NCBI RefSeq assembly: GCF_001634625.1
Contig: NZ_LRSE01000018.1
Location: 1-54,194, forward strand
Direction of reading: 5' to 3'
Length of the DNA: 54,194 nt
DNA from: Croceicoccus bisphenolivorans
Lineage (GTDB): Bacteria; Pseudomonadota; Alphaproteobacteria; Sphingomonadales; Sphingomonadaceae
Part shown: positions 36,073-44,388 of the stretch, in pieces
Position numbering within the stretch: the stretch's first letter is position 1
How the letters are laid out: each line of letters starts with the position of its first letter
The notes under the pieces: model-generated
Seen by the model: only the letters and a program-made list of their open reading frames with translations
Databases searched by the model: none
What the model was told of the DNA's origin: nothing
Made by a program: the position numbers and the translations under genes

Positions 36073-37343
36073 AGGCGAAGGTCGCTCTCGGCGGCCGGGA
36101 ACAGGCTTTTCAAGTCGCAGAACACGTGGATGTCGCGCCCGTGGCCGCGCATGGCCGCCGAACCCGCTTCGCGAAAGGCATCGTGCGCGACGGCAAGGAT
36201 CACGCCGTCGTAGGCGCCTGCATCGGGCCTTGCGACAAGGTTGACGTCATAGGCCTGCCGCGCTTCTTCGGGATCGACCCATGGATCGTGGATTTCCACC
36301 GTGACGCCATAATCGGCCAGTTCGCTGACAAGATCGACGACGCGGGTGTTGCGAAGGTCCGGGCAGTTTTCCTTGAAGGTTAGGCCGAGGATCAGCACAC
36401 GCGCGCCATCGACCTGGATCCGGCGCTTCAGCATGGCCTTGACCATCTGGCCGGCAAGCCATCCGCCCATGCCGTCGTTGATGCGGCGACCGGCAAGGAT
36501 GACCTGCGGATGATATCCCAGAGCCTCTGCCTTGTGGGTCAGGTAGTACGGATCGACCCCGATGCAGTGCCCGCCGACAAGGCCAGGGCGGAAAGGCAGG
36601 AAGTTCCACTTGGTTCCCGCCGCGTCGAGCACGGCCTGGGTGTCTATCCCCATGCGTGCGAAGATGATCGCCAGTTCGTTCACCAGCGCAATGTTAAGGT
36701 CGCGCTGCGTGTTCTCGATCACCTTGGCGGCTTCTGCAACGCGGATGCTGTCTGCCCGATAGGTCCCGGCTTGGATGATGGAGGCGTAGAGCCGGTCGAT
36801 CGTTTCCGCCACTTCGGGCGTGGAACCGGCGGTGACCTTGCGAATGGTGGTAAGGCGATGCAACTTGTCGCCCGGATTGATCCGTTCGGGGCTGTATCCG
36901 CAAAAGAAATCGCGATTGAAGGCAAGGCCTGACACACGTTCGAGAACGGGTACGCAGTCCTCTTCAGTGGCGCCGGGATAGACCGTGCTTTCGTAGATCA
37001 CGATATCGCCCTTGCCCAATACCCGCCCCACTGTTTCGGAGGCGCGGATGAGCGGGGTGAGATCGGGCTGCTTGTGCGCGTCGATCGGCGTCGGGACGGT
37101 GACGATGAAGATGCTGGCCGCTTTAAGCGCTTCGGGATCGGACGTGAAGCTTAGCAGCGATGCCTGTGCCAGTTCGTCGCCATCAACCTCGCGCGTAGCG
37201 TCATGCCCGTTGCGCAGATCCTCGATCCGCCCCTCGTTCACGTCGAAGCCTATGACCGGCCGTTGTTTGCCGAATTCGACGGCAAGGGGCAGGCCGACAT
37301 AGCCGAGTCCGATCACGGCGATCGTGTCGGTGGATAGAGTCAT
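36069..37343 (-). CDS. UDP-sugar 6-dehydrogenase (TviB/WbpA-like)
   Basis: 424 residues from ATG 37343, ATGA-coupled to the VanZ gene. [18 protein letters not shown] is the NAD site, [19 protein letters not shown] and [12 protein letters not shown] are typical, and [19 protein letters not shown] contains the catalytic Cys. The sequence is closest to UDP-N-acetylhexosamine dehydrogenases of the TviB/WbpO group rather than UDP-glucose dehydrogenase, judged by [10 protein letters not shown]. It supplies an acidic sugar nucleotide for the EPS. Confidence 0.9.
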   Translation of the reverse strand: MTLSTDTIAVIGLGYVGLPLAVEFGKQRPVIGFDVNEGRIEDLRNGHDATREVDGDELAQASLLSFTSDPEALKAASIFIVTVPTPIDAHKQPDLTPLIRASETVGRVLGKGDIVIYESTVYPGATEEDCVPVLERVSGLAFNRDFFCGYSPERINPGDKLHRLTTIRKVTAGSTPEVAETIDRLYASIIQAGTYRADSIRVAEAAKVIENTQRDLNIALVNELAIIFARMGIDTQAVLDAAGTKWNFLPFRPGLVGGHCIGVDPYYLTHKAEALGYHPQVILAGRRINDGMGGWLAGQMVKAMLKRRIQVDGARVLILGLTFKENCPDLRNTRVVDLVSELADYGVTVEIHDPWVDPEEARQAYDVNLVARPDAGAYDGVILAVAHDAFREAGSAAMRGHGRDIHVFCDLKSLFPAAESDLRL

Positions 37344-37735
37344 CGCGGTTTCTCATTCAGGGCGCGGGGAGGGGTCTTGGTGCGGCCCCGTGCCAGGATG
37401 GAGTTGCCCAGCCGGAACGACAGGACGACGAAGACGCAGCCGACCGCTCCGGCAAGGAAATCGTCAAAGGCGGCTTCGCGTCCGGGTATCCAGATTTGCG
37501 CGATCTCGATCAGGGCGGCGATGACCATGCACGGCAGCGCGGCGCAGCGACCGGGGCGGGCCACATGCACCGTCAGGGTCAGCAAGGCGAAGCTGACGGC
37601 ATGGAGCGCCAGGTCGTTCTTCCCGTGCAGCGCAGGGTGATCGGGCAACTGACCATCGTACGCGATCGCGAAATAGAGAATTGCGCAAAGACAGGCCGCA
37701 GCGAGCAGCGAGCCGAGGGCGCGGACACCGTTCAT
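37340..37735 (-). CDS. VanZ-like small membrane protein
   Basis: 131 residues from ATG 37735, ATGA-coupled on both sides. Four hydrophobic helices. The VanZ pattern is [20 protein letters not shown] (the D-K-x-x-H helix start) and [22 protein letters not shown] (E-x-x-Q-x-x-x-P-G-R-x-x-x-x-D-x-x-x-N/G). VanZ-like proteins recur in EPS operons of this group. The molecular role is unknown. Confidence 0.88.
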   Translation of the reverse strand: MNGVRALGSLLAAACLCAILYFAIAYDGQLPDHPALHGKNDLALHAVSFALLTLTVHVARPGRCAALPCMVIAALIEIAQIWIPGREAAFDDFLAGAVGCVFVVLSFRLGNSILARGRTKTPPRALNEKPR

Positions 37736-38745
37736 TTGCCGTAGTATCCGCGGAACCATTCGACGAAGCGGGCGATACCATCGCGAACGTCGGTTTCGGG
37801 GCGATATCCGGTAAGGTTCTGGAGCAGGCCCGCATCGGCCCATGTCGCGGGCACGTCGCCGGGCTGCATCGGCATGTAGTTGCGGATAGCCTTGCGGTTC
37901 AGGCAATCCTCTATGGCGTCGATGAAATCGAGCAGGCGGATCTTGTCCGAATTGCCGATGTTCACGATCCGGAACGGGGCCACCGGCGACAGGCTGTCGT
38001 TGGCGGCGATGTCCCCGGCGCTTTTCGGGCGGACCGGCGGGGAGTCGATCAACAGGCGGATGCCGCGGACGAGATCGTCGACATAGGTGAAATCCCGCCA
38101 CATCTCGCCGTTGTTGTAGATGTCGATCGGGCGCCCCTCCAGGATCGCATCGACGAACTTGAACAGGGCGAGGTCGGGGCGGCCCCATGGCCCGTAGACC
38201 GTGAAGAACCGGAACATCGTGGTGGGAATGTCCCACAGGTGGGCATAGGCATGGCCCATGCTTTCGTTCGCCTTCTTGGTCGCGGCGTAGATGGTAAGCT
38301 GGGTGTCCGCCTTGTCCGTTTCGGCAAAGGGCATGTCCTCGTTCGCGCCATAGACCGACGAGGTGGAGGCCATCAGCAAATGACCCACCCCGGCCGCTTT
38401 TGCCGCATCCATCACGTTGAGCGTTCCGGTGACGTTGCTGTCGATATAGGCGCGCGGATTTTCGAGGCTGTAGCGAACACCGGCCTGGGCGGCGAGATGG
38501 ACGATCGTGTCGGGCGCGAATGCGGCGACCGTATCGCCAAGCGTGCCGCCATCTTCCAGCATCGCCTCGGTTGCGGCAAAGTTGGCGTATTCGCGCAGGA
38601 TGGCGTGGCGACGCTGTTTCAACGCGACATCGTAATAATCGGTCATGCCGTCATAGCCGTGAACCTGCAAACCCTCTTCCAACAGGGCGCGGGCCAGATG
38701 AAAGCCGATGAATCCGGCCGTGCCGGTGATGAAGACCTTGTGCAA
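37732..38745 (-). CDS. NAD-dependent UDP-sugar 4-epimerase (LpsL/WbpP-like)
   Basis: 337 residues if started at TTG 38745 (reading MHKVFITGTAGFIGFHLARA), which puts the Rossmann motif at the usual place; GGGAAA lies about 7 nt upstream. ATG 38802 is in frame but would overlap the upstream gene by 38 nt. TGTAGFIGFH, HLAAQAGVRYSLENP, STSSVYG and YAATKKANESMGHAYAHL (Y-x-x-x-K) are those of UDP-glucuronate 4-epimerases. It likely converts a UDP-uronic acid or a hexosamine counterpart, pairing with the dehydrogenase two genes on. Confidence 0.9.
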   Translation of the reverse strand: MHKVFITGTAGFIGFHLARALLEEGLQVHGYDGMTDYYDVALKQRRHAILREYANFAATEAMLEDGGTLGDTVAAFAPDTIVHLAAQAGVRYSLENPRAYIDSNVTGTLNVMDAAKAAGVGHLLMASTSSVYGANEDMPFAETDKADTQLTIYAATKKANESMGHAYAHLWDIPTTMFRFFTVYGPWGRPDLALFKFVDAILEGRPIDIYNNGEMWRDFTYVDDLVRGIRLLIDSPPVRPKSAGDIAANDSLSPVAPFRIVNIGNSDKIRLLDFIDAIEDCLNRKAIRNYMPMQPGDVPATWADAGLLQNLTGYRPETDVRDGIARFVEWFRGYYGK

Positions 38746-38764
38746 AGGATCGTTTCCCGTGTTT

Positions 38765-39973
38765 TCAGGCAGCGGCAGGGCGATTTTCGCTGCTTGCTGC
38801 ATGCCGGCCGGTTGCCCGGGCCAGTCGGTTGATTTCGGTTCGGTATGCGTCGATCACGATCTGCTGATCGTATTCGCGTTCCATTTTCGCGCGTCCGGCG
38901 CGCCCCATTTCCGTCTGTGCGGCGGGAGGCATCGCGATAAAGCCGGTGCAGGCGCGGGCGAGGCTTTCGCTGCTGCGAGCGCTGCACAGCAGGCCTGTTT
39001 CGGTGTCGTCGACCACTTCACGGCAGCCCGGCACATCGGTCGCGATCAGGGGGCGCGCCATCGCCGCCGCCTCGATCAACGTGCGGGGTGCTCCTTCGCG
39101 ATAGGAGGGAAGGACGACGCAATGGGCGGCGGCGATTTCACGGCGCACGTCGGAGCTGGTGCCAAGATATTCGATCCCGTGACTTCGCTCCCACCCATGG
39201 ACAGTGGCAAGATCGATTGCGGTGCGGTTCGCATCCCCTGCCGCGCCCAACAGCTGAAAGCGCGCACCGGGATATCGCGACCGTACGATGCGGGCGGCTT
39301 CGACATATTCGTGCACACCCTTGTCGCGCAGCAAGCGGGCGATCATCAAAAAGACGGGTCCGCTGTCCGAAGCAGGCGGCGGCGAGGGGGCAAACCGGTC
39401 GAGGTCGATACCCGATCCCGGCAGCAGGACCGTCTGTGCGTGTTCTACCAGCTTGCGTTCGATGAACAGCGAGAGATCGTCGCGGTTCTGGAAGAACACC
39501 CGTGGCACCGCGCGGAACGCCTGCCGGTAGAGCATCGTCGCAATCCGCTCTACCGCGCCGCCGGACAGGAACGCGGTGCCAAGCCCGGTCACGTTGGGCA
39601 GAAAGGCGATGCCATGCCGCCGGGCCGCGAGCGCGCCGTAGATATTGTTCTTGATGGTGAAGCCAAGGACGACATCCGGGCGAAGGGTTCCGAATGCCCG
39701 GGACATCCGCCGCAGCAATCCGGCGTCGCGCACGGGGTTCAGGCCTTTGCGATCCATGGGCAGGTCGCATACTTCGCACCCCATCGCGGCCAGCGTGGTG
39801 ACGCTGTCGTCCAGCGGGGCCAGAACCGTCAGCCGATGACCGTCCGCCAGTAGTGCGGAAACGAGGCCGCTGCGGAAATTGCATAAGTTCCACGCTACGT
39901 TGACTGTCAGCACGATGTGGGAACCGGTCGCACGCACGGTTTCGCGGGGCGAGGCTGGGTGTGAGCTGGTCAT
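38765..39973 (-). CDS. Glycosyltransferase family 4
   Basis: 402 residues from ATG 39973, 48 nt after the MarR gene. TVNVAWNLCNFRSGLVSALLA is trimmed here to VAWNLCNFRSGLVSAL, the WbpH/CapM-type start. FTIKNNIYGALAARRHGI, LPNVTGLGTAF and PGSGIDLDRFAP are characteristic of GT4 enzymes acting early in O-antigen/capsule units. The donor site is PSYREGAPRTLIEAAAMARP. It may add the second sugar. Confidence 0.9.
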   Translation of the reverse strand: MTSSHPASPRETVRATGSHIVLTVNVAWNLCNFRSGLVSALLADGHRLTVLAPLDDSVTTLAAMGCEVCDLPMDRKGLNPVRDAGLLRRMSRAFGTLRPDVVLGFTIKNNIYGALAARRHGIAFLPNVTGLGTAFLSGGAVERIATMLYRQAFRAVPRVFFQNRDDLSLFIERKLVEHAQTVLLPGSGIDLDRFAPSPPPASDSGPVFLMIARLLRDKGVHEYVEAARIVRSRYPGARFQLLGAAGDANRTAIDLATVHGWERSHGIEYLGTSSDVRREIAAAHCVVLPSYREGAPRTLIEAAAMARPLIATDVPGCREVVDDTETGLLCSARSSESLARACTGFIAMPPAAQTEMGRAGRAKMEREYDQQIVIDAYRTEINRLARATGRHAASSENRPAAA

Positions 39974-40021
39974 GATGGCGATGATTTCGCGGCGCGTTGC
40001 GGTGCGCGGGATCGTGCACGG

Positions 40022-40372
40022 CTAGGGTTTGTCGATCTTTTCGGCGTCAGCCTTCAGGCTTTCGATCTGTTCGGCCAGGCGGTCGTGTTCGGTCAGCTTC
40101 GTTGCCAGGATGCGATGCGTATCAGCCATCCTGCGCGCACGACCCTGTGGCGTCAGGGCGTATGCGTTGCGCGGTTTGTTCGAAGGCGAACGAAGGTTCC
40201 GGGTCTTGATGAAACCCTGGTCGGCCAAGCGCTGCAGGGAATAATTGATCCGCCCCACGCTGACGCCAAGGCGTTGCGCGATTTCGCGTTGCGAAAGGCG
40301 CGGTTCGTTTTCAAGAAGATAAAGCAGCTCAAAATCGAGCAGTTCACGATTGGAGAGGGGCGGTTGAGACAT
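40022..40372 (-). CDS. MarR-family EPS-associated transcriptional regulator
   Basis: 116 residues from ATG 40372; the 30-residue extension of the frame is discarded. LSNRELLDFELLYLLENEP, LSQREIAQRLGVSVGRINYS (winged HTH) and LKTRNL-like wing KTRNLRSPSNKPRNAYALTP match the EPS-type MarR family found in polysaccharide clusters next to NusG paralogues. The helical C-terminus is coiled-coil-like. A 133-nt gap before it contains a perfect palindrome (40457-40470), a candidate operator for autoregulation. Confidence 0.9.
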   Translation of the reverse strand: MSQPPLSNRELLDFELLYLLENEPRLSQREIAQRLGVSVGRINYSLQRLADQGFIKTRNLRSPSNKPRNAYALTPQGRARRMADTHRILATKLTEHDRLAEQIESLKADAEKIDKP

Positions 40373-40394
40373 ATTCTTCGCCAAAGCTACCGCA

Positions 40395-40416
40395 GTGTGG
40401 GTGAAATACCCAACAC
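40395..40416 (-). promoter_or_regulatory. Stem-loop just before the MarR start
   Basis: TGGGT (40398-40402), 5-nt loop, ACCCA (40408-40412), with partly paired flanks GTG/CAC. It ends 23 nt before the MarR start codon, so in RNA it could affect translation or act as a weak attenuator between the transferase and MarR genes. Confidence 0.35.
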
Positions 40417-40456
40417 GTAAAAATTTGGCAGTCTTGAAACGTGCGAAGAAATGTAC

Positions 40457-40470
40457 GTTCAATTTTGAAC
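40457..40470. promoter_or_regulatory. Palindrome GTTCAA-TT-TTGAAC, candidate MarR operator
   Basis: Perfect 6-2-6 inverted repeat in the 133-bp gap between the initiating-transferase gene and the MarR gene. Size and symmetry suit a MarR-type dimer. The assignment is inference; no second copy was seen before the NusG gene. Confidence 0.45.
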
Positions 40471-40505
40471 ATAGACTTCCGGCATCAGGTGTTCAAGAGA
40501 AAATT

Positions 40506-41810
40506 CTATTTTGCTCCATGCCCGGTCAGGACTGTGCGAATCGTCATCAATACGATCACCATGTCGAGCCAGATCGAGAAATATTTGAGATAATAGAAGT
40601 CGTATTCCAGCTTTGTGCGGGCTTCGCTCACCAGGGCTACGTTACCCTGATGCACTGCCGCCCAGCCGGTGATCCCCGGACGCACAAGGTGGCGATAGGC
40701 ATAGTAGGGTAGCTCTCTCTGGTAATCGCGGCCCAGTTTCAGCGATTCCGGGCGCGGGCCGATCCAGCTCATCGATCCCTCGATCACGTTGAAGATCTGG
40801 GGCAACTCGTCGATCCTCGTCTTGCGGATAAAGCGACCGACCCGGGTGATTCGCGGATCGTTGTCCGTCGTATATGCGGGGCCGGGGATGTCGCTGCGCA
40901 TCGACCGCAGTTTATAACAGACGAATTTCCGCCCCCGATAGCCAAGCCGGACCTGAGGAAACATGGCGGCCCCCGGGCTTTCGAGTCTGATCGCAACCGC
41001 GAATATCGCGATGACGGGCAGGACCAGAAGCGAGGCGGGCACGGCGAAGAACAGATCGATCAGGCGCTTTACGCGCAGATAGGGCTGTTCGGGAAGGATC
41101 GCGCCGAAAACCTGCTCTGGATGATCGCGCAGCACCATTCGGCCGGTGATCATTTCACGCAGTTGCGCTGCTTCGTAAACCGGTATCCCGCGCAAGGTGG
41201 CGCGAGTGAACAGCCGTTCGAATTCGTCGGCAATGCCGGAATGGGAATCGTAGACGATACCCTGAATATCCGGAGGCAAGACCGGAACGTGCAGGTGCAC
41301 CCATTCGATCGAGGCAAGCATCAGATCGTTATCCGGCCCGCCGCATCCGATATAGGCCAGGCGCGGGGCCGTTACCCGCGCGCGGATCATGGCGATGGCA
41401 AGGTACCAGGCGCTGCCGATGACGAAGCTGGTGACGGGGTGGTAGTAACCGATCCGCCCCAGCGCGAGCTGCACCGCGATGAAAACCCCGCCATAGGCCG
41501 CGGCGAAAACCGGCAGGATGATAACCTTGTCGTCAACCAACGGAAGCAGGCCGATCTTGCGAAGATAGACGTGGGCCGCCAGCAGCGCGACCACAGAAGC
41601 ATAGAACGAAGGTTCGTTCGGCAGAACCGATCGGGCCCACGCCAATTCGCTTGCGAACAATGGATGGAACAGTTCGGGGATCAGGATCGCCAGAACCAGC
41701 GCCCCGATGAGGGTGAAGCGATTGGTCCGCACGAGCGCGCCGATCTGACGCCTGCGTGCGCTGTGACGGGTGACGAACTGCTGGACGTGATGAGGAAGCT
41801 CGCGTGCCAT
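40506..41810 (-). CDS. Undecaprenyl-phosphate hexose-1-phosphate transferase (initiating enzyme)
   Basis: 434 residues from ATG 41810, 15 nt after the NusG gene. The N-terminus has several membrane helices and a degenerate nucleotide-binding fold (LAYIGCGGPDNDLMLASIEW). The C-terminal bacterial sugar-transferase domain starts near residue 235 (RVKRLIDLFFAVPASLLVLP) with CYKLRSMRSD, RITRVGRFIRKTRIDELPQI and GPRPESLKLG, the catalytic and substrate motifs of the WbaP/ExoY/WcaJ family. It attaches the first sugar phosphate to undecaprenyl phosphate and so starts each EPS unit. Confidence 0.93.
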   Translation of the reverse strand: MARELPHHVQQFVTRHSARRRQIGALVRTNRFTLIGALVLAILIPELFHPLFASELAWARSVLPNEPSFYASVVALLAAHVYLRKIGLLPLVDDKVIILPVFAAAYGGVFIAVQLALGRIGYYHPVTSFVIGSAWYLAIAMIRARVTAPRLAYIGCGGPDNDLMLASIEWVHLHVPVLPPDIQGIVYDSHSGIADEFERLFTRATLRGIPVYEAAQLREMITGRMVLRDHPEQVFGAILPEQPYLRVKRLIDLFFAVPASLLVLPVIAIFAVAIRLESPGAAMFPQVRLGYRGRKFVCYKLRSMRSDIPGPAYTTDNDPRITRVGRFIRKTRIDELPQIFNVIEGSMSWIGPRPESLKLGRDYQRELPYYAYRHLVRPGITGWAAVHQGNVALVSEARTKLEYDFYYLKYFSIWLDMVIVLMTIRTVLTGHGAK

Positions 41811-41825
41811 GTCTGCCTCCCCGCC

Positions 41826-42326
41826 CTATGCCGGCCTGAGATCGTATGAGGGCAGGGTCATCGAAACCGACGATCCGAGCAGGGCGAAGAGGACGCGAAC
41901 CCGGTCGGGCCCTTCCAGGTTTTCAACCCGGGCCAGCGTTTCGGCGAAGGGTCCGTCTTCTATGCGGACGACCTGGCCGGGCACCCAGACGTCGGCGCTG
42001 CCCATGAACAGATCGCCATCGCAAGCGTCGCACAGTTTGCGCATTACCCCCGGGCGGACCGGTGTGGGCGCGCCGCCATCGCCCGTAACGAGCGTCTTTA
42101 CCCCATGGGTGGAATTGATCGAACGCCAGCGATCTACGCCGTTGTCGAACGCAACGAATATATAGCCGGGAAACAGCGGCACCTTTGCTTCGATGGCGCG
42201 CCTTGCGTGGCGCGTGATCCTGCGGATGCGGGGCAGGAACGTGCGGAACGACTGACGCTCCAGATGCTGCTTCGCCAGCACTTCTCCCCGGGCTCGGGTC
42301 TGCGCGACATACCATCGGATCGCCAT
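41826..42326 (-). CDS. NusG-paralogue antiterminator of the EPS operon (RfaH/UpxY-like)
   Basis: 166 residues from ATG 42326 (MAIRWYVAQTRARGEVLAKQ), the first gene of the EPS operon. The NGN domain includes LFPGYIFVAFD, and the C-terminal KOW-like segment follows VPGQVVRIEDGPFAETLARVE. Specialised NusG proteins encoded at the head of long polysaccharide operons let RNA polymerase read through to distal genes. The operon here is about 23 kb, so the role fits. The leader is about 145 nt if the -10 at 42479 is used. Confidence 0.9.
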   Translation of the reverse strand: MAIRWYVAQTRARGEVLAKQHLERQSFRTFLPRIRRITRHARRAIEAKVPLFPGYIFVAFDNGVDRWRSINSTHGVKTLVTGDGGAPTPVRPGVMRKLCDACDGDLFMGSADVWVPGQVVRIEDGPFAETLARVENLEGPDRVRVLFALLGSSVSMTLPSYDLRPA

Positions 42327-42437
42327 GATTTCAGGCCCCGCACAGCCTTCGGAAAGGTCGGGCGGAAAAGGTCGTCGACAGGATCCGGAGCGGCAATGGA
42401 TTGGGCCGGTACACGATCGAAACGTCCTTTGCAGTGA

Positions 42438-42453
42438 CGGGGCCATTCCCCCG
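42438..42453 (-). promoter_or_regulatory. Short GC hairpin in the NusG-paralogue leader
   Basis: CGGGG (42438-42442) and CCCCG (42449-42453) form a 5-bp stem with a 6-nt loop in the predicted leader RNA. NusG paralogues can require a leader element; this is only a candidate. Confidence 0.25.
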
Positions 42454-42478
42454 ACGCGGCCAGCGGATATCGCATCGG

Positions 42479-42484
42479 ATATTA
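42479..42484 (-). promoter_or_regulatory. Candidate -10 (TAATAT) of the EPS operon
   Basis: On the minus strand TAATAT lies 18 nt after the regulon motif at 42503-42516, so the motif would cover the -35 region, an activator-type position. The predicted start is near 42472. An additional pair ATATC-N6-GATAT (42467-42482) overlaps it. Confidence 0.4.
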
Positions 42485-42502
42485 CCTTACAACCCAATTA
42501 AG

Positions 42503-42516
42503 ATATCTAACGATAT
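42503..42516. promoter_or_regulatory. Inverted repeat ATATC-TAAC-GATAT (regulon motif, site B)
   Basis: Perfect 5-4-5 repeat, followed on the plus strand by ATTT as at site A. It lies 177 nt before the NusG start and about 38 nt upstream of the inferred EPS transcription start. It stands in the 457-bp gap shared with the divergent beta-barrel gene. Confidence 0.65.
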
Positions 42517-42726
42517 ATTTTTGGACTTGCACACATGAGCGCATGTAGGTTGCGAGCAGATCGCTGGAGCGGCAATGCCGGCATTCCTATATAGTTGATT
42601 TACCCCATGATATTAGACTATTTTTGGGCACCTTGCCGGCAATCTACTGCGCCTAGAAGGAGGCTCTGGATGCCGGAGAACGGATGGATGGCCGCGATCC
42701 CGTCGGATCTAAAATATTTCAGAAAT

Positions 42727-42740
42727 ATAACGTACGATAT
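42727..42740. promoter_or_regulatory. Variant regulon motif ATAAC-GTAC-GATAT (site B2)
   Basis: One mismatch from the perfect repeat. It shares the 12-mer TAACGTACGATA with the minus strand of site A2 (2831-2842). It lies about 45 nt before the first plausible codons of the plus-strand barrel gene, with TAATCA 18 nt downstream as a weak -10. Confidence 0.55.
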
Positions 42741-42922
42741 TATATTTTGACAGATATTTAATCATAGGATAGTCGGCAGATCGTTGCTGGGGCTCCACGA
42801 GTTGCGGCTTGTCGTCGCTCGGGATCAGGCTTTTCGCTTTCTGCCTGTGCCCGGCCTTTCATCCTGCTTCGGAGCCCTTTACGCCCACGATGCGACAGCG
42901 CACGAGGGAGAAGTCGTGTTGA

Positions 42923-43768
42923 CGGGCGAGGTGGGGGCGGGGGCGCGATATCGTTCCCCCGGATGCGGTGGAGGCGGGCATCGTGCAGGACCGTTTTGCC
43001 GGGAAACTCTATGTCGATACGTCGCTCGACTATGTCACCGGGCCGATCCGGCTGTCGCTCGATGCGGGTGTTGAGAACTATCCCGGCGAAGATCGCTTCG
43101 ATCGCTACAGAATCAATCCCGGCGCGACTTTCGACCTGCCGATTGCGCAAAATGGGCGAACGCGTCTTCGCATTGGCGCGGGATACGAATACGTGGCCGA
43201 CAACGACGAGCGGGTCTTTGACCGGGGCCGTGCCGATGTGCAGTTGATCCATCGCCCGTCGGCCACACATCGCACCGTCGCGCGAGTCCGCTATGGCTTT
43301 CGCAACCAGTCGGAGCGACAGTTCGAGGGTTTCGACCAGCAGGAGTGGCTTGCCGAACTGAGCCATGTCTGGAGGCCGGTCGGCACCCGTGCGCGCGTTG
43401 GCGCGACGATACTGGGCATCAGGCACGATGCCGACGACGACCGCTTCAGCCACACTGGCTATGGCCTGCGCCTGACGGGCGGCATGCCGATCGGCGATCG
43501 TGTCGATGGGCGGATGCGGGCAACCGTGATGCGGCGCCTGTACGATGACGATTTTTCCGCTGAATTGCCGTTGGACCGAAAAGACACGCGGATCGACTTA
43601 TCGACCAGATTGTCGCTTGCCCTGCGTGGAGGAGCCACGCTGTTTGTAGAAGGCGGCTATGTGGACAACCGTTCCAACATCGCGGCGCGCGATTTTTCTG
43701 GCGTGACCGCCACGCTTGGCCTGCGCTGGACGTTACGCGCGCACCGCCGCGATCAATCTCGACGCTAG
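42923..43768 (+). CDS. Outer-membrane beta-barrel protein of the EPS locus, N-terminus doubtful
   Basis: The frame is open from 42923; the first start in it is GTG 42968, giving 266 residues. The sequence is a run of amphipathic strands (GKLYVDTSLDYVTGPIRLSL, TRLRIGAGYEYVADND, ATLFVEGGYVDNRSN, GVTATLGLRWTLRAH), like the barrels seen at the edge of sphingomonad EPS clusters. No signal peptide is in this frame. A different frame (from TTG 42784, to about 42955) carries plausible exported sequence ending GEVVLTGEVGAGARYR, so the gene is probably frameshifted near 42950 or uses an unusual start. Its 3' end overlaps the response-regulator gene by 4 bp, tail to tail. Confidence 0.65.
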   Translation, partial: RARWGRGRDIVPPDAVEAGIVQDRFAGKLYVDTSLDYVTGPIRLSLDAGVENYPGEDRFDRYRINPGATFDLPIAQNGRTRLRIGAGYEYVADNDERVFDRGRADVQLIHRPSATHRTVARVRYGFRNQSERQFEGFDQQEWLAELSHVWRPVGTRARVGATILGIRHDADDDRFSHTGYGLRLTGGMPIGDRVDGRMRATVMRRLYDDDFSAELPLDRKDTRIDLSTRLSLALRGGATLFVEGGYVDNRSNIAARDFSGVTATLGLRWTLRAHRRDQSRR

Positions 43769-44388
43769 GCGGATTTCCGCAAGGCCATGGTGGCAAGTTC
43801 CGTGCGGTTGGAGATTTGCAGCTTCTTGTAGATGTTGTGCAGAAACACCTTCACCGTTCCCTCGGTGGTGCCAAGCTGCTCCGCAATCTCGCGATTTCGC
43901 AGGCCTTGCGCAACGCAGTGCGCCACCTTCATCTCCTTGGGAGACAAGGTTTCGAGAGGCGAGGGGGCAGGGCGTGTGCTCGCATGGAAAATGGCCTTGT
44001 CGTACAGCTCGCTGTCAAGATAGCGGTCGCCTTTCATTACCGTGTCGATCGCCTCCAGCAGGCGATCCTCGCAGTAATGCTTGAAGACGATGCCGTTGAC
44101 CCGCAGCCGGATGGCTTCCAGCAACTGGTCATCGGTCACTTCGACGGTAAGGATGATGACGGGCCGCTCGTCCCCTTTCTCGCGAAGCATGCGCAAGGTG
44201 TCGATGCCGTCCCGGACAGGCATTCTTATGTCGAGCAGGACGACATCGGGATCGACACGGGCGATTTCCGTCAGCGTGGCGTCGCCATCGTCCGCGGTGG
44301 CGACGACTTCATGCCCGCCGGTCTTGAGAACCGCTTCCACGCCCAGTCGGAAAAATGGGTGATCGTCAGCGATGAGAATGCGTGTCAC
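43765..44388 (-). CDS. NarL/FixJ-type response regulator (LuxR HTH)
   Basis: 207 residues from ATG 44388. The receiver domain has the acidic pair IADDHPF, the phospho-acceptor Asp 53 in VVLLDIRMP, Thr in ILTVEV and Lys in FKHYCED. The linker is Pro-rich. The C-terminal LuxR domain reads LSPKEMKVAHCVAQGLRNRE and IAEQLGTTEGTVKVFLHNIY. It is probably phosphorylated by the HisKA_3 kinase encoded divergently at 44950. I propose it binds ATATC-N4-GATAT sites, one of which lies 196 nt before its start. Confidence 0.93.
   Translation of the reverse strand: MTRILIADDHPFFRLGVEAVLKTGGHEVVATADDGDATLTEIARVDPDVVLLDIRMPVRDGIDTLRMLREKGDERPVIILTVEVTDDQLLEAIRLRVNGIVFKHYCEDRLLEAIDTVMKGDRYLDSELYDKAIFHASTRPAPSPLETLSPKEMKVAHCVAQGLRNREIAEQLGTTEGTVKVFLHNIYKKLQISNRTELATMALRKSA

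Noticed and set aside
42758-43453. Minus-strand frame opposite the beta-barrel gene
   Set aside because: The plus strand has regular barrel strands; the minus frame has no recognisable features.
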